From an uncultured Anaerobiospirillum sp. (GTDB lineage: Bacteria > Pseudomonadota > Gammaproteobacteria > Enterobacterales > Succinivibrionaceae), in contig CALXNA010000001.1 in the NCBI GenBank assembly GCA_944389615.1, forward strand, positions 1 through 64,000: DNA of 64,000 nucleotides, written 5' to 3'. How positions within the stretch are numbered: the stretch's first letter is position 1; every line of letters starts with the position of its first letter. The notes under the pieces were generated by a model. That model made no database searches, was not told the DNA's origin, and saw only the letters and a list, made by a program, of their open reading frames with translations. A program made the position numbers and the translations under genes. Of the stretch, positions 48,231-56,876 are shown in pieces.

Positions 48231-51200
48231 ATGTCCGAGTGGGATCACAGCAGTGATGCGACATATCAGGCGCAGGTAGCCGCGCTCCAAGCGGCCCTGC
48301 CCCAAACCGCGATCACTCCGGCTTCGGGCGCGGTGCAGCAATTGGCGGCGCTGGGCATCACGGGCGTGCACGCTGAGGATGGTGCGGGTGCGGGCACGAG
48401 TGCGGGTGCGGAGTGCTCGTGGCTTGATGACCTCAACGCCGAGCAGCGTGCGGCGGTCGAAGCGACCGAGGGCTATGTCTGCCTGCACGCCGGAGCCGGT
48501 ACCGGCAAGACCCGCACCTTGACCTATCGCTATGCCTACCTCATTAGCGAGTACGGCATTGCGCCGCGCGCGGTGTGGTGCGTGACCTTCACCAACCGCG
48601 CGGCCTTGGAGATGAAACAGCGCGTCCAGCGCATGTGCGGCAATGCCATTGGCAATCCCTTTGTCACGACCTTCCATGGCTTCTGCGCGCTCTTCTTGCG
48701 CGAGGAGATCAACACCATCGGCTGGCCTAAGACCTTTACCATCAGCGACGTCAGCGATGTTAAGGACATGCTGCGCCCACTCTATAGCGTCTGTCAGATC
48801 GATGGCAAGAAGCTCTCCTTGAAGAAGGCGTGGAACTTCATCGACGGGCAAAAGGAGACCAAGGACTACATCGCCCCTTTCCTCGGCCCTGATAGCACCG
48901 AGCTGGTACGGCGCTCTGAGGCGGCAAGCGAGGACACGCTTAAGCTCTTTTGGCGCTATCTCTTCACCCAGCGCACTACCTACAGCCTCGATTTTGATGA
49001 CCTCATCTTGCTGACGCTCCATATCTTAAAGACTAATGAAGAGGTGCGGACGCGCTGGCAGCAGCGTCTTGAGTACATCTTGGTCGACGAGTTCCAAGAC
49101 ATCGACCGCGACCAATACGAGCTAGTCGAGCTCTTGGCGGCGCACCACCACAACCTCTTCATCGTGGGCGACCCGGATCAAACGATCTACTCCTTCCGCG
49201 GCGCGCGCGTTGAGTACTTTAACAACTTCGTGGAGACGCACGGCGAGGAAGCGCAGCGCTTGTACCTGACCTATAACTATCGCTCAAGCGCTGAGATCTT
49301 AGCGGCGGCCTACGCCGTCATCTCCCATAACTACGACGAAAACCGCCGTCCGCTCCTTGCCAAGCGTGACGACATCACGCTGGAGGCCATGGTGCCAGTG
49401 CGTGACCCCAACCGGGTACAAGACCATGAGTTAAGCCCCGAGGTCATCGCCGCCCTCAACGACCGCGCTTACTATTCGCTCACTAACGCCAGTCCCGAGC
49501 AGCTCGGCCCCAGCATCCCGCCTGAGCACAGCCCGGTGCTGCCGCCTGATGCGACGCCAGAGACTCAGTTTGACTACACGGTGCGCAGCAGTGCCCGCCC
49601 TAATATGCTGGGCCACACGGTGCGCGCGCAGCTTAAAAACGAGCACCGTCTGGCGCATTTGGGCCTGAGCGTGGCCGCAGAGCCCGCAGAGCCGAGCGTC
49701 CCGAGCGCACCTGCGCCCGAGCGCCACTATGCGCCGAGCAACTCCCGCGTTAGCGCTTATTGGCAAGGGGGCGCCAATGCCGATGATTGGGCCCAAGCGG
49801 CCCGGGCCTGCGGCTTAGTCCCACCGCAGGCGACCGAATTGCTCGGCCTGACGCCACAGCCGATGCCGCAGCCGACGGTGCCCGCCGCGGCTCCAGCAGC
49901 AACTCAGGTGCCGGTGGCGGCGCCGACTCCGGTCGCAGTGCCTGCTCCCGTGCCTGCGTCGGCGCCCGTGCCCGCTCCCGTGTCTGCACCGGCCCCGGTC
50001 GCTCCGGCTCCAGCGCGGCCCGCGGTGGGGGGAGCGCCGCTGCAGGCGGTGCTGGGCGGTGTGGAGCTCACGGGCTTGAGCGAGGTGCCCAATGCCCAAG
50101 GCTATGTGCGCACCTTAAAGCCGATTGTGGGTCATGCCGGGTCGGTGTACCGCGAAGCGGACTTTGTGGCCAAGACCATTGTCGCAATTCGCGCGCTGGA
50201 GCCGTACGCCTCGATTGCGGTGCTCTATCGGGCGCACTACATTGCGCTCAATCTTGAGAACTCCTTGGTGCAGCATCAGATCCCGTACTGCGTCGTGGGC
50301 GAGCAGCGCTTCTTTGACCGCAAGGAGATACGCGATGTCATCGCCTACATCCGCCTGCGCTGCAATCTTGATGATGACGTGGCCTTTCGGCGCGTGGTGA
50401 ATGTCCCGGCGCGCAACTTCGGCAAAAAGCGCATGGAGTATCTGGAGACGCTCGCGCGCACAGAGCGCAGCTCGCTGTTTCGCACCTTGGTCAACCACTT
50501 AGATGACAAGTTCCTCTGCGCCCGTCCTGAGATTCAGCACTTTGTGCAAGTCATGACGGAGCTGGCGCTCACGCCCCTTGGCAACCCGGTTGATGACTTT
50601 GAACTCATCCTCAACAACACCGGCTATGAGGAGTCGATCAAGACCAGTGGCGAAGACGAGCGCCTTGAGAACATCTCGGCCTTAAAGAACTACCTCTACG
50701 ACTTCCGCAAGAACCAAGACGATGAGGTCAACTTGGCCGACTTCATTGGCAATGTGTCCTTGATGACCAGTGCCGACGAGGCGCACTTGAGCCGCTCGGT
50801 ACGGCTGATGACGGTGCATAACGCCAAGGGCCTTGAGTTTGACTACGTCTTCGTGGTCTCGCTCAACGAGGCCGTATTTCCAAGCAAGCAGGCGGTCAAC
50901 GAGCTCAACGTCGAAGAAGAGCGCCGCTTGATGTACGTGGCCATGACCCGGGCGCAAAAGCAGCTCATCATGACTGAGGCTGGAGGCTTCATCACGGTGC
51001 GTCAAAACAACGACCAAGTGAAGATGCCGCGCGAGCCGTCGCGCTTTTTGCGCGAGCTGACGCCGGGCCTTTACGCCGAGGTCGGCGCGCCCTTCCCTTG
51101 CTCTAAGCTCAAAGTCGTGGTGAAAAAGAACCAAGAAGGGGCGCCGACGATCGCGCTCTCTGGGAGCGCCAATGCAGCCGCGCCTGCGGGGAGTGCCAAT

Positions 51201-51377
51201 ACGGACGCGGCAGCGCAGCAAAACTTGGTGGGGGCGCGGGTATTCCACAAGATCTTCGGTGAAGGCACCATTCGCACCGTGCGCTATGAGCTAGGCGAGT
51301 ATGGCATCTACTTTGACAAGCTCAAAAAGGAGCGCACCTTGTCCTTTAGCGCCAAGCTGGAGTTCTTGAGCAAGTAG
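48231..51377 (+). CDS. UvrD/PcrA-type SF1A DNA helicase with a large insertion
   Basis: A 1048-residue 3'-5' helicase. Motifs: Walker A LHAGAGTGKTRTLTYRYAYL (about residues 85-105), LVDEFQDIDRDQYELVELLA, VGDPDQTIYSFRGA, LTYNYRSS, MTVHNAKGLEFDYVFV and EERRLMYVAMTRAQKQLI. The C-terminus ends in a Tudor-like domain (VFHKIFGEGTIRTVRYE), as in PcrA. Between motif IV and the 2A domain (about residues 380-630) lies an insertion that ordinary UvrD/Rep proteins lack, rich in Pro, Ala and Val with PVPAPVSAPAPVAPAP. It follows ttcA closely. It could be the housekeeping UvrD/Rep or an extra copy. Confidence 0.88.
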   Translation: MSEWDHSSDATYQAQVAALQAALPQTAITPASGAVQQLAALGITGVHAEDGAGAGTSAGAECSWLDDLNAEQRAAVEATEGYVCLHAGAGTGKTRTLTYRYAYLISEYGIAPRAVWCVTFTNRAALEMKQRVQRMCGNAIGNPFVTTFHGFCALFLREEINTIGWPKTFTISDVSDVKDMLRPLYSVCQIDGKKLSLKKAWNFIDGQKETKDYIAPFLGPDSTELVRRSEAASEDTLKLFWRYLFTQRTTYSLDFDDLILLTLHILKTNEEVRTRWQQRLEYILVDEFQDIDRDQYELVELLAAHHHNLFIVGDPDQTIYSFRGARVEYFNNFVETHGEEAQRLYLTYNYRSSAEILAAAYAVISHNYDENRRPLLAKRDDITLEAMVPVRDPNRVQDHELSPEVIAALNDRAYYSLTNASPEQLGPSIPPEHSPVLPPDATPETQFDYTVRSSARPNMLGHTVRAQLKNEHRLAHLGLSVAAEPAEPSVPSAPAPERHYAPSNSRVSAYWQGGANADDWAQAARACGLVPPQATELLGLTPQPMPQPTVPAAAPAATQVPVAAPTPVAVPAPVPASAPVPAPVSAPAPVAPAPARPAVGGAPLQAVLGGVELTGLSEVPNAQGYVRTLKPIVGHAGSVYREADFVAKTIVAIRALEPYASIAVLYRAHYIALNLENSLVQHQIPYCVVGEQRFFDRKEIRDVIAYIRLRCNLDDDVAFRRVVNVPARNFGKKRMEYLETLARTERSSLFRTLVNHLDDKFLCARPEIQHFVQVMTELALTPLGNPVDDFELILNNTGYEESIKTSGEDERLENISALKNYLYDFRKNQDDEVNLADFIGNVSLMTSADEAHLSRSVRLMTVHNAKGLEFDYVFVVSLNEAVFPSKQAVNELNVEEERRLMYVAMTRAQKQLIMTEAGGFITVRQNNDQVKMPREPSRFLRELTPGLYAEVGAPFPCSKLKVVVKKNQEGAPTIALSGSANAAAPAGSANTDAAAQQNLVGARVFHKIFGEGTIRTVRYELGEYGIYFDKLKKERTLSFSAKLEFLSK

Positions 51378-51477
51378 CCCTATTGTGGGGCAGTGTGCTC
51401 TTTTTGGGAACATGTGGCGGCAATTAGAGGCGGCGCTACTACCATAGTGGGGGCGCAGCCAGATGAGAGGGGTGAGT

Positions 51478-51774
51478 ATGACGATGCCACTGGTATTGTT
51501 TGATGTGAACTACCCATCAGCTAAAGCTGATGGGTATTTCACCGCGCTAAAGCGCCATAAGAAAGGGACGCTGACGATGCGGCGCATTGTCGAGTACCTG
51601 AATGTGCACAGCTGCTCCATCATATACTCGGCCGCAGTCAAAGCCCAGCTCACCGGTTGGTCTGAGGCCGCCCGCGCTCTGTTCGCTGCGCTCGGGGATG
51701 CGTGGGTTGAGCAGATGATCGATGTGTCCATATATAACCTCAAGTTAGAGGCCAAGGAGCGCTATGATGGCTAA
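51478..51774 (+). CDS. Small protein of unknown function
   Basis: A 98-residue protein that I do not recognise. It begins MTMPLVLFDVNYPSAKADGY and has mixed hydrophobic and charged segments with no TM helix or metal motif. AGGGG lies seven bases before the ATG, and the 3' end overlaps the yhdT gene by 11 bases, which supports real expression in the same transcript. Its early codons contain a perfect inverted repeat (51511-51536). Confidence 0.5.
   Translation: MTMPLVLFDVNYPSAKADGYFTALKRHKKGTLTMRRIVEYLNVHSCSIIYSAAVKAQLTGWSEAARALFAALGDAWVEQMIDVSIYNLKLEAKERYDG
51511..51536. repeat. Perfect 12-bp inverted repeat inside coding sequence
   Basis: TACCCATCAGCT (51511-51522), AA, AGCTGATGGGTA (51525-51536). 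The GCTAAAGC core resembles subterminal hairpins of IS200/IS605-type elements. No transposase is nearby. Confidence 0.8.
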
Positions 51775-52279
51775 ACCAGCCGCGTCCACGGCTGCCGCCC
51801 CAGCAACACCATCCGCTGCGGCGCCCGGCGCCGCGGTGCACTCTACCGCGGCCTCCTCTGGCGCGGTGTCCTCTGCCGCGGCCCCATCGTTGCTTGAGGC
51901 CGCTACGCAACGCCCGCTCAGTGCCGCCGAGGTCGCGCGCGAGCAAGCGCAGTACGCCGCGCAATTTGTGCAGCTTGACCGCGAGGCTTGGTACACCTTG
52001 GGCGCGGCTGTCATCACCACCGTCTTGTTCTGGGGCGCCATTGCCTTAACCCATGACAGCCTCATCACGGTGGGCTATCTGCCGCTGTGGTTTGCCTTAA
52101 GCTGCCTTGGGGGCTATCTCTTCTCGGTGCTGATCGTGGTGGTGCTGGTGAAGTGGCTGTTACGGCCGTGCCGCCTACAGGTCGCCTCGTATCAAGAGCT
52201 GCATGCCCAAAGCCAGCCTGCGGGCCGGGCGGTAGGGCAGCCTGCGGGTCAGCCTGAGAGTCCTACGGAGAAGCGCTGA
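51764..52279 (+). CDS. yhdT: YhdT-like small membrane protein with N-terminal extension
   Basis: A 171-residue protein. The C-terminal 95 residues match YhdT (DUF997): REAWYTLGAAVITTVLFWG, LPLWFALSCLGGYLFSVLIV and two membrane helices. The N-terminal 65 residues are an Ala/Pro/Ser-rich extension absent from the 80-residue E. coli protein. Its stop overlaps the panF start by one base, as in the E. coli yhdT-panF pair. It is a probable accessory subunit of PanF. AAGGAG precedes the ATG. Confidence 0.85.
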   Translation: MMAKPAASTAAAPATPSAAAPGAAVHSTAASSGAVSSAAAPSLLEAATQRPLSAAEVAREQAQYAAQFVQLDREAWYTLGAAVITTVLFWGAIALTHDSLITVGYLPLWFALSCLGGYLFSVLIVVVLVKWLLRPCRLQVASYQELHAQSQPAGRAVGQPAGQPESPTEKR

Positions 52280-53868
52280 TGCAACAGATCATGCCCTTAG
52301 TGCCAATTGGCCTGTTCTTTGTGGTGTTGCTCTTAGTGAGCTACGTGGTCTCCTATCAGGCCAATCGCGCTACCTCTTTTAAAAAGGAGTACTTCCTCGG
52401 CTCGCAGAACCTGGGCGGCGTGGTCTTGGCTATGACCTTGGTGGCGACCTATGGCTCGGTCTCCTCCTTTGTCTCAGGCCCGGGTGTGGCGTGGAATTTG
52501 GGCTTGGGCTGGGTCGTGTTTGCCGCTCCGCAGATCATCACCGGCTTCTTGATTTTGGGCGTGGTGGGCAAGCGCCTGACCATCTTGGCGCACCGCACCG
52601 AGAGTCTGACGGTCATCGACCTGCTCTTTGAACGCTTTCAGTCGCGTCTGGTCGCGATCTTGATGGCGCTGATGCTCATCATCTTCTTCTTGGCCATGAT
52701 TGTGGGCCAATTCATCGGTGGCGCGCAGATCTTTGCGGGCCTGACCGACATTGACTACAGCTTAGGCCTTGTGATCTTTGCCTTGGTGACGGTACTCTAC
52801 TCCTCAGGCGGCTTTCGTGCGGTCGCCATCACCGACGCCATTTGCGCGGTGTTGATGCTCACGGGCATGTTCATCTTAGGCTACGTCATTGTGCGCGATG
52901 GCGGCGGCTTAGCGCATATCATGCAGAGCTTGGCCGAAGTCAATATCGACGAGGCCACCGGTATCAGTCGTAACCTCGAGTATAACGCGGGTGGAGCGCT
53001 GCCCTTGGGTTTGCTCTTTAGCGCTTGGATCTTGGTGGGCTTTGCCACGGTGGGCCTGCCGCAGTCCTTAGTGCGCTGCATGAGCTACAAATCAAGCCGC
53101 GAGCTGCACAAGGCCATGGTGATCGCCACCATCATCTGCGGAGCCTTGATGATCGGCATGACCATGCTCGGCGTCTTCGCCCGCGCCGTGGTCACCGATC
53201 TGCCTAAAGGCGGTACCGACGCCGTCATACCGACCTTAATCGCGCACAAGATGCATCCGCTGGTCGCCGGTGTCACCATCTTAGGGCCGCTCGCGGCTAC
53301 CATGAGCACGGTCAGCTCGCTGCTCATCGCTTCGGCCTCCGCCATCATCCGCGACTTGTTTAAGGCCCTACGGCCTCAGACAGCCGCGGAGAGCGACGCT
53401 GGCTCCGGGGCGGGCGCCGGTGCGGGCGCTGGAGCGAGCGCGGTCGCTGACGCGGTCAAGCCCGCCTTGAGCTACCACGAGAAGATCATCATTAAGGGCA
53501 CGACCTTGGTCATGGGCCTGATTGCCATTACTTTGGCGCTATTCCCGCTCGATATCGTGGTCTGGGTTAACCTCTTTGCCTTTGGCGGATTAGAGAGCGC
53601 CTTTGTCTGGCCGGTGGTTTTGGGCCTGTTCTGGCGCAAGTTCAACACCTGCGGCGTGCTGACCTCGCTGCTTGCCGCCTTGGGCGTGTACACGGTGTGC
53701 TCGGTGTTTAAGCTATCGCTGCTCAGCTGCCATGCTATTGTCCCGAGTCTCATAGCAGGCCTCATCGGCGCCGTCATCGGTACGTGGCTGGGCGCGCATG
53801 TGCTCGGGCAGCGCATGCCGCGCCGCATCCACGACATTTTTTTCCCGCACCGTCCATGGACGGATTAG
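52279..53868 (+). CDS. panF: Sodium/pantothenate symporter
   Basis: A solute:sodium symporter of 529 residues that imports pantothenate for CoA synthesis. Family segments: NRATSFKKEYFLGSQNLGGV, LVATYGSVSSFVSGPGVAWN, VGLPQSLVRCMSYKSSRELH and LGPLAATMSTVSSLLIASAS. It is about 45 residues longer than E. coli PanF because of a Gly/Ala-rich insertion (AGSGAGAGAGAGASAVA) in the cytoplasmic loop near residue 375. It is coupled to yhdT and converges with the pseudogene, overlapping it by four bases. Confidence 0.92.
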   Translation: MQQIMPLVPIGLFFVVLLLVSYVVSYQANRATSFKKEYFLGSQNLGGVVLAMTLVATYGSVSSFVSGPGVAWNLGLGWVVFAAPQIITGFLILGVVGKRLTILAHRTESLTVIDLLFERFQSRLVAILMALMLIIFFLAMIVGQFIGGAQIFAGLTDIDYSLGLVIFALVTVLYSSGGFRAVAITDAICAVLMLTGMFILGYVIVRDGGGLAHIMQSLAEVNIDEATGISRNLEYNAGGALPLGLLFSAWILVGFATVGLPQSLVRCMSYKSSRELHKAMVIATIICGALMIGMTMLGVFARAVVTDLPKGGTDAVIPTLIAHKMHPLVAGVTILGPLAATMSTVSSLLIASASAIIRDLFKALRPQTAAESDAGSGAGAGAGAGASAVADAVKPALSYHEKIIIKGTTLVMGLIAITLALFPLDIVVWVNLFAFGGLESAFVWPVVLGLFWRKFNTCGVLTSLLAALGVYTVCSVFKLSLLSCHAIVPSLIAGLIGAVIGTWLGAHVLGQRMPRRIHDIFFPHRPWTD

Positions 53869-54825
53869 GCCTCAGGCTGGTTGGGAAAGGTCAGGGGCTC
53901 GTCGGTGTCGCGGCAGAGGCTTGCCCGGTGCTGCTCGATGGAGCTCTCAGCGCATATTTGGCGGGTGAGTTCATAGAGCACGAGGATGATGCCCGTGACC
54001 TGCGGGTCGCGCTTGACGGGGTAGGCGCGAAGCTGCTGCGCGGCGATGCGCTTGAGGTAATGCGCAAAGCTCTGCTTGATGTCGTCACGGGTGTAGCCCA
54101 AGAGCGGCGCAAAGGTTGGGCTCAGGCTGAGGTCGACGATGTCTGGGCCGGGACAAGGTGCCTTGGTAGCGCATGACGCCGGTGAGCAAGAGGAAACGGA
54201 CGTTGCGCAGGGGGCGCAGCCAATTGGAGAAGACTGAGAGCACAGAGTGGATGGCATTGAAGAGCACTTCGTTGTCGAGGTGGTCGGTCAGCGGCTTATC
54301 CCACTCGTCGATCAAAAAGACCAAGGTGTGCTGCTCTGAGATGTCGGCAAGCCGTGCTATGAAGCTTTGGAAGTCCGGCTCGTTGCGGGCAAAGTCATCG
54401 GCCTCAGGAAAGCCCGCACTGCGATAGGCAGAGGCCAGTTCGGTCTGCAACGATTACTCAAAGGACGTGAGATCGGTTTTGCCGCTGGCATCAAGCGTGA
54501 TATTGTCGGTGGTGATGTTGAGGAACGAAAAGGAGATGACCGGGCAGGGCTCAGGGAAGGGCCAGTGGCCAAAGATGGCGGTGCTCTCTAAGTTACGATC
54601 ACCGTGGGTGAAGAGCTCCTCGAGTAGCAAGATCAGCACGGTTTTGCCAAAGCGGCGCGGCCGGGCGATGAACACCTTCAGGTACTTGGTCACGAGCTGC
54701 CCGATGAGCGGCGTCTTATCGACCAAGAGGAAGTTGTTGCGCCGCAAAAACGGCCAGTCCGCGCTCCCAATCGGGATGCGCCGCAGGGGCGCATCCTTCT
54801 CGGGAGCTACTATCCTTGATGTCAT
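53865..54825 (-). pseudogene. Decayed AAA-ATPase-like/PD-(D/E)XK gene
   Basis: Remnant of the same family as the intact gene just upstream. The first part keeps FLLVDKTPLIGQLV and the Walker A-like ARPRRFGKTVLILLLEEL. It is then broken by an in-frame TAA (after TSFE, at 54454-54456). The frame continues with VFLIDEWDKPLTDHL and GVMRYQGT, then is shifted near 54150 to DIVDLSLSPTFAPLLGYT. After AHYLKRIAAQQL the middle of the protein, including the nuclease motif, is deleted and only a C-terminal piece (VTGIILVLYELTRQIC) remains. Its start overlaps the stop of the intact gene by four bases (ATGA). Confidence 0.9.
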
Positions 54826-56687
54826 TGCTTGTCACTGACGGGGTATTCAGGCTTGTTAAGCAAGGTCAATGGCTCAACAGTGCCCTCTACAACGATGGCT
54901 GTTGGAGCTGTGACTCCGCTGTTCGGTGCTATTGAGCCAGCAACTGTGGCGCCTGCGGTGGTGCTAGAGGCGGGCTCGATCTTGCGCCAAGCCACGATCT
55001 GGCGGTGAAGTGCAGAAATCACGAGGGCAATACCAGTAACGTGCTTGCCGTGGGTGAAGCGGTTGACTCCATAGCCATGATCAATGATCTGCTGCTGGGC
55101 TTCGTCAAGCAGTTTGGTACGCGCCGTCGGCGTGTCTTGGTCGGATGGTAGGAGCTTTAGTTCAATGACATAAACGTGGTTCACAGACATGGTCTTAGGG
55201 TCTATGATTTCCACCTCAATGTCGGAGCGTCCCTTTCTGTTTTGAGTCTCTTCTCTAACGCTGTAATCGCAAAAGTAGATGGCTGTTGCGATAATGGTGC
55301 GGTATTGCACCTCATTGGCGCTCGCTAGCGTATCAGGCAAAAGGTCGCTTAGCACCTCGTTGAGATAAGTACACATTGAGGCTATGTTGCCCTGTGCCAG
55401 TGAAGCCTTAAGATTGCTTGGGAAGGAGGCGCGGATGAGCTTGTTGTCAAGTGCATACCACATGAACTGCTTCGTAAAGCTCAGAGTGACCTCGAGGTTG
55501 GTGAGCCCGCAGATAAAGACGCGGTCAGTTGGATTGTAGGCGACCGGCTCTTGGAGCCCCTTGATTGAGAGGTATCCGTTGAGGGTGAGCAGAGGCCACA
55601 GGTCAACCAGTGAGAACGGTCGTGGTAAGCCCAAATCATCGTATTTGATTGCGATGTTGCTGGTGAAGATATTAGCGATGTCCGCATATTGCGGGTGAGC
55701 CCGCTCCATAAACGAGCGGATTACCTTGGAGTCTCCTGCCGTGTCGATCCAGAAGTTGCGAAAGATCGGACGTGTATTGTCTTTGACTTGGTGGAAAAAG
55801 CTGTTGATCGACCAAGGGTTGTACATCTTGACTTGGGCGTTGTAGTCGAAGCAAAAGCCATCGTAGAAGTAGGTTAACTCATCTAAGAGCTCTTCTTGGC
55901 TTACGCCTAGGAGCTGCGCTCCACGGTCGAGGTAGTCTGCAAAGTACTGCAAGATGTCTGCTTGCGAGTAGCCCAGTAGAGCCGTATACTTCGGCTCCAT
56001 ACTCAAGTCTATGACATCCTTGCCCGTGAAGACATTCGTCTCCTTGTAGCGCATGATGCCGGTTATGAGGGCAAATCTGACTCGGTGCAGCTCACGCAGC
56101 CAGTTGTAGAATGTGTGCAGCACCCTTCTAATGCGCTCATACTTGGCTGGATCGTTGAGATAGCACGACAACGGATAGTCCCACTCATCAATCAAAAACA
56201 CTACTCTGGTGGTGTCAGTGATAAACGATAGTTTGTTGAGTGCTTGGTGGTAAGGTAGCTGCGCGCAGCTTTGGATTAGAGCCGACCAGTCTTGCTCGCA
56301 CTGGGTCGCCCAGAAGGCCTTCTCATAGGCGTTGATGAGGGCGTCGCGCAGCTTGAACTCAAACTGCTCCACATCATCACACGGGATGTTGACGAAGGAG
56401 AGGCGAATCACAGGGAATCTGTTATCAGGCTCAGGCCAGCGGCCAAAGATGGCGGTGCCTTCGAAGTTACGATCACCGTGAGTGAAGAGCTCTTGGAGAA
56501 TCGAGAGCAACATGGTCTTGCCAAAGCGCCGCGGCTTGGAGATAAAGACCTTGATGTAGTTGGTAACCAAGTCTGGAATGAGCTCAGTCTTGTCGACGAC
56601 CAAGAAGTTGCGCGCACGCAGCTCATTCCAATCGCTCATCCCCAATGGGATGGTGGGTAGGGGTGGCATCAAACAAGTCTCACTCAT
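54822..56687 (-). CDS. AAA-ATPase-like / PD-(D/E)XK nuclease family protein (intact)
   Basis: A 621-residue protein. The N-terminal ATPase has FLVVDKTELIPDLVTNYIKV, the Walker A variant SKPRRFGKTMLLSILQEL, and Walker B VVFLIDEWDYP. Family blocks follow: GIMRYKETNVFTGKDVID, TYFYDGFCFDYNAQVKMYNP and WSINSFF. The C-terminal nuclease has GRSDIEVEIID and then VIELKLLP, fitting D...ExK. The start is supported by GAGG six bases upstream. It belongs to a family often found in many copies in gut bacteria, with unknown role. It lies 189 bases after the giant helicase gene and directly before the decayed paralogue. Confidence 0.9.
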   Translation of the reverse strand: MSETCLMPPLPTIPLGMSDWNELRARNFLVVDKTELIPDLVTNYIKVFISKPRRFGKTMLLSILQELFTHGDRNFEGTAIFGRWPEPDNRFPVIRLSFVNIPCDDVEQFEFKLRDALINAYEKAFWATQCEQDWSALIQSCAQLPYHQALNKLSFITDTTRVVFLIDEWDYPLSCYLNDPAKYERIRRVLHTFYNWLRELHRVRFALITGIMRYKETNVFTGKDVIDLSMEPKYTALLGYSQADILQYFADYLDRGAQLLGVSQEELLDELTYFYDGFCFDYNAQVKMYNPWSINSFFHQVKDNTRPIFRNFWIDTAGDSKVIRSFMERAHPQYADIANIFTSNIAIKYDDLGLPRPFSLVDLWPLLTLNGYLSIKGLQEPVAYNPTDRVFICGLTNLEVTLSFTKQFMWYALDNKLIRASFPSNLKASLAQGNIASMCTYLNEVLSDLLPDTLASANEVQYRTIIATAIYFCDYSVREETQNRKGRSDIEVEIIDPKTMSVNHVYVIELKLLPSDQDTPTARTKLLDEAQQQIIDHGYGVNRFTHGKHVTGIALVISALHRQIVAWRKIEPASSTTAGATVAGSIAPNSGVTAPTAIVVEGTVEPLTLLNKPEYPVSDKQ

Positions 56688-56876
56688 AGAGCCTCATCAG
56701 TCTATAGTTACTGTTCTAAGCCTAACATTCACCGATTGGCACGCCTTTTATGAGCTGGTTGCTCTCTAGACGGCATTCCCCGGCTGGTGTAGCTTACATT
56801 GTCTCATATAATTTGGGGCTACACATCATGTATTTTACCATAGACTGCGAGCTCCAACATGGTTCCTGCTCCTTGC

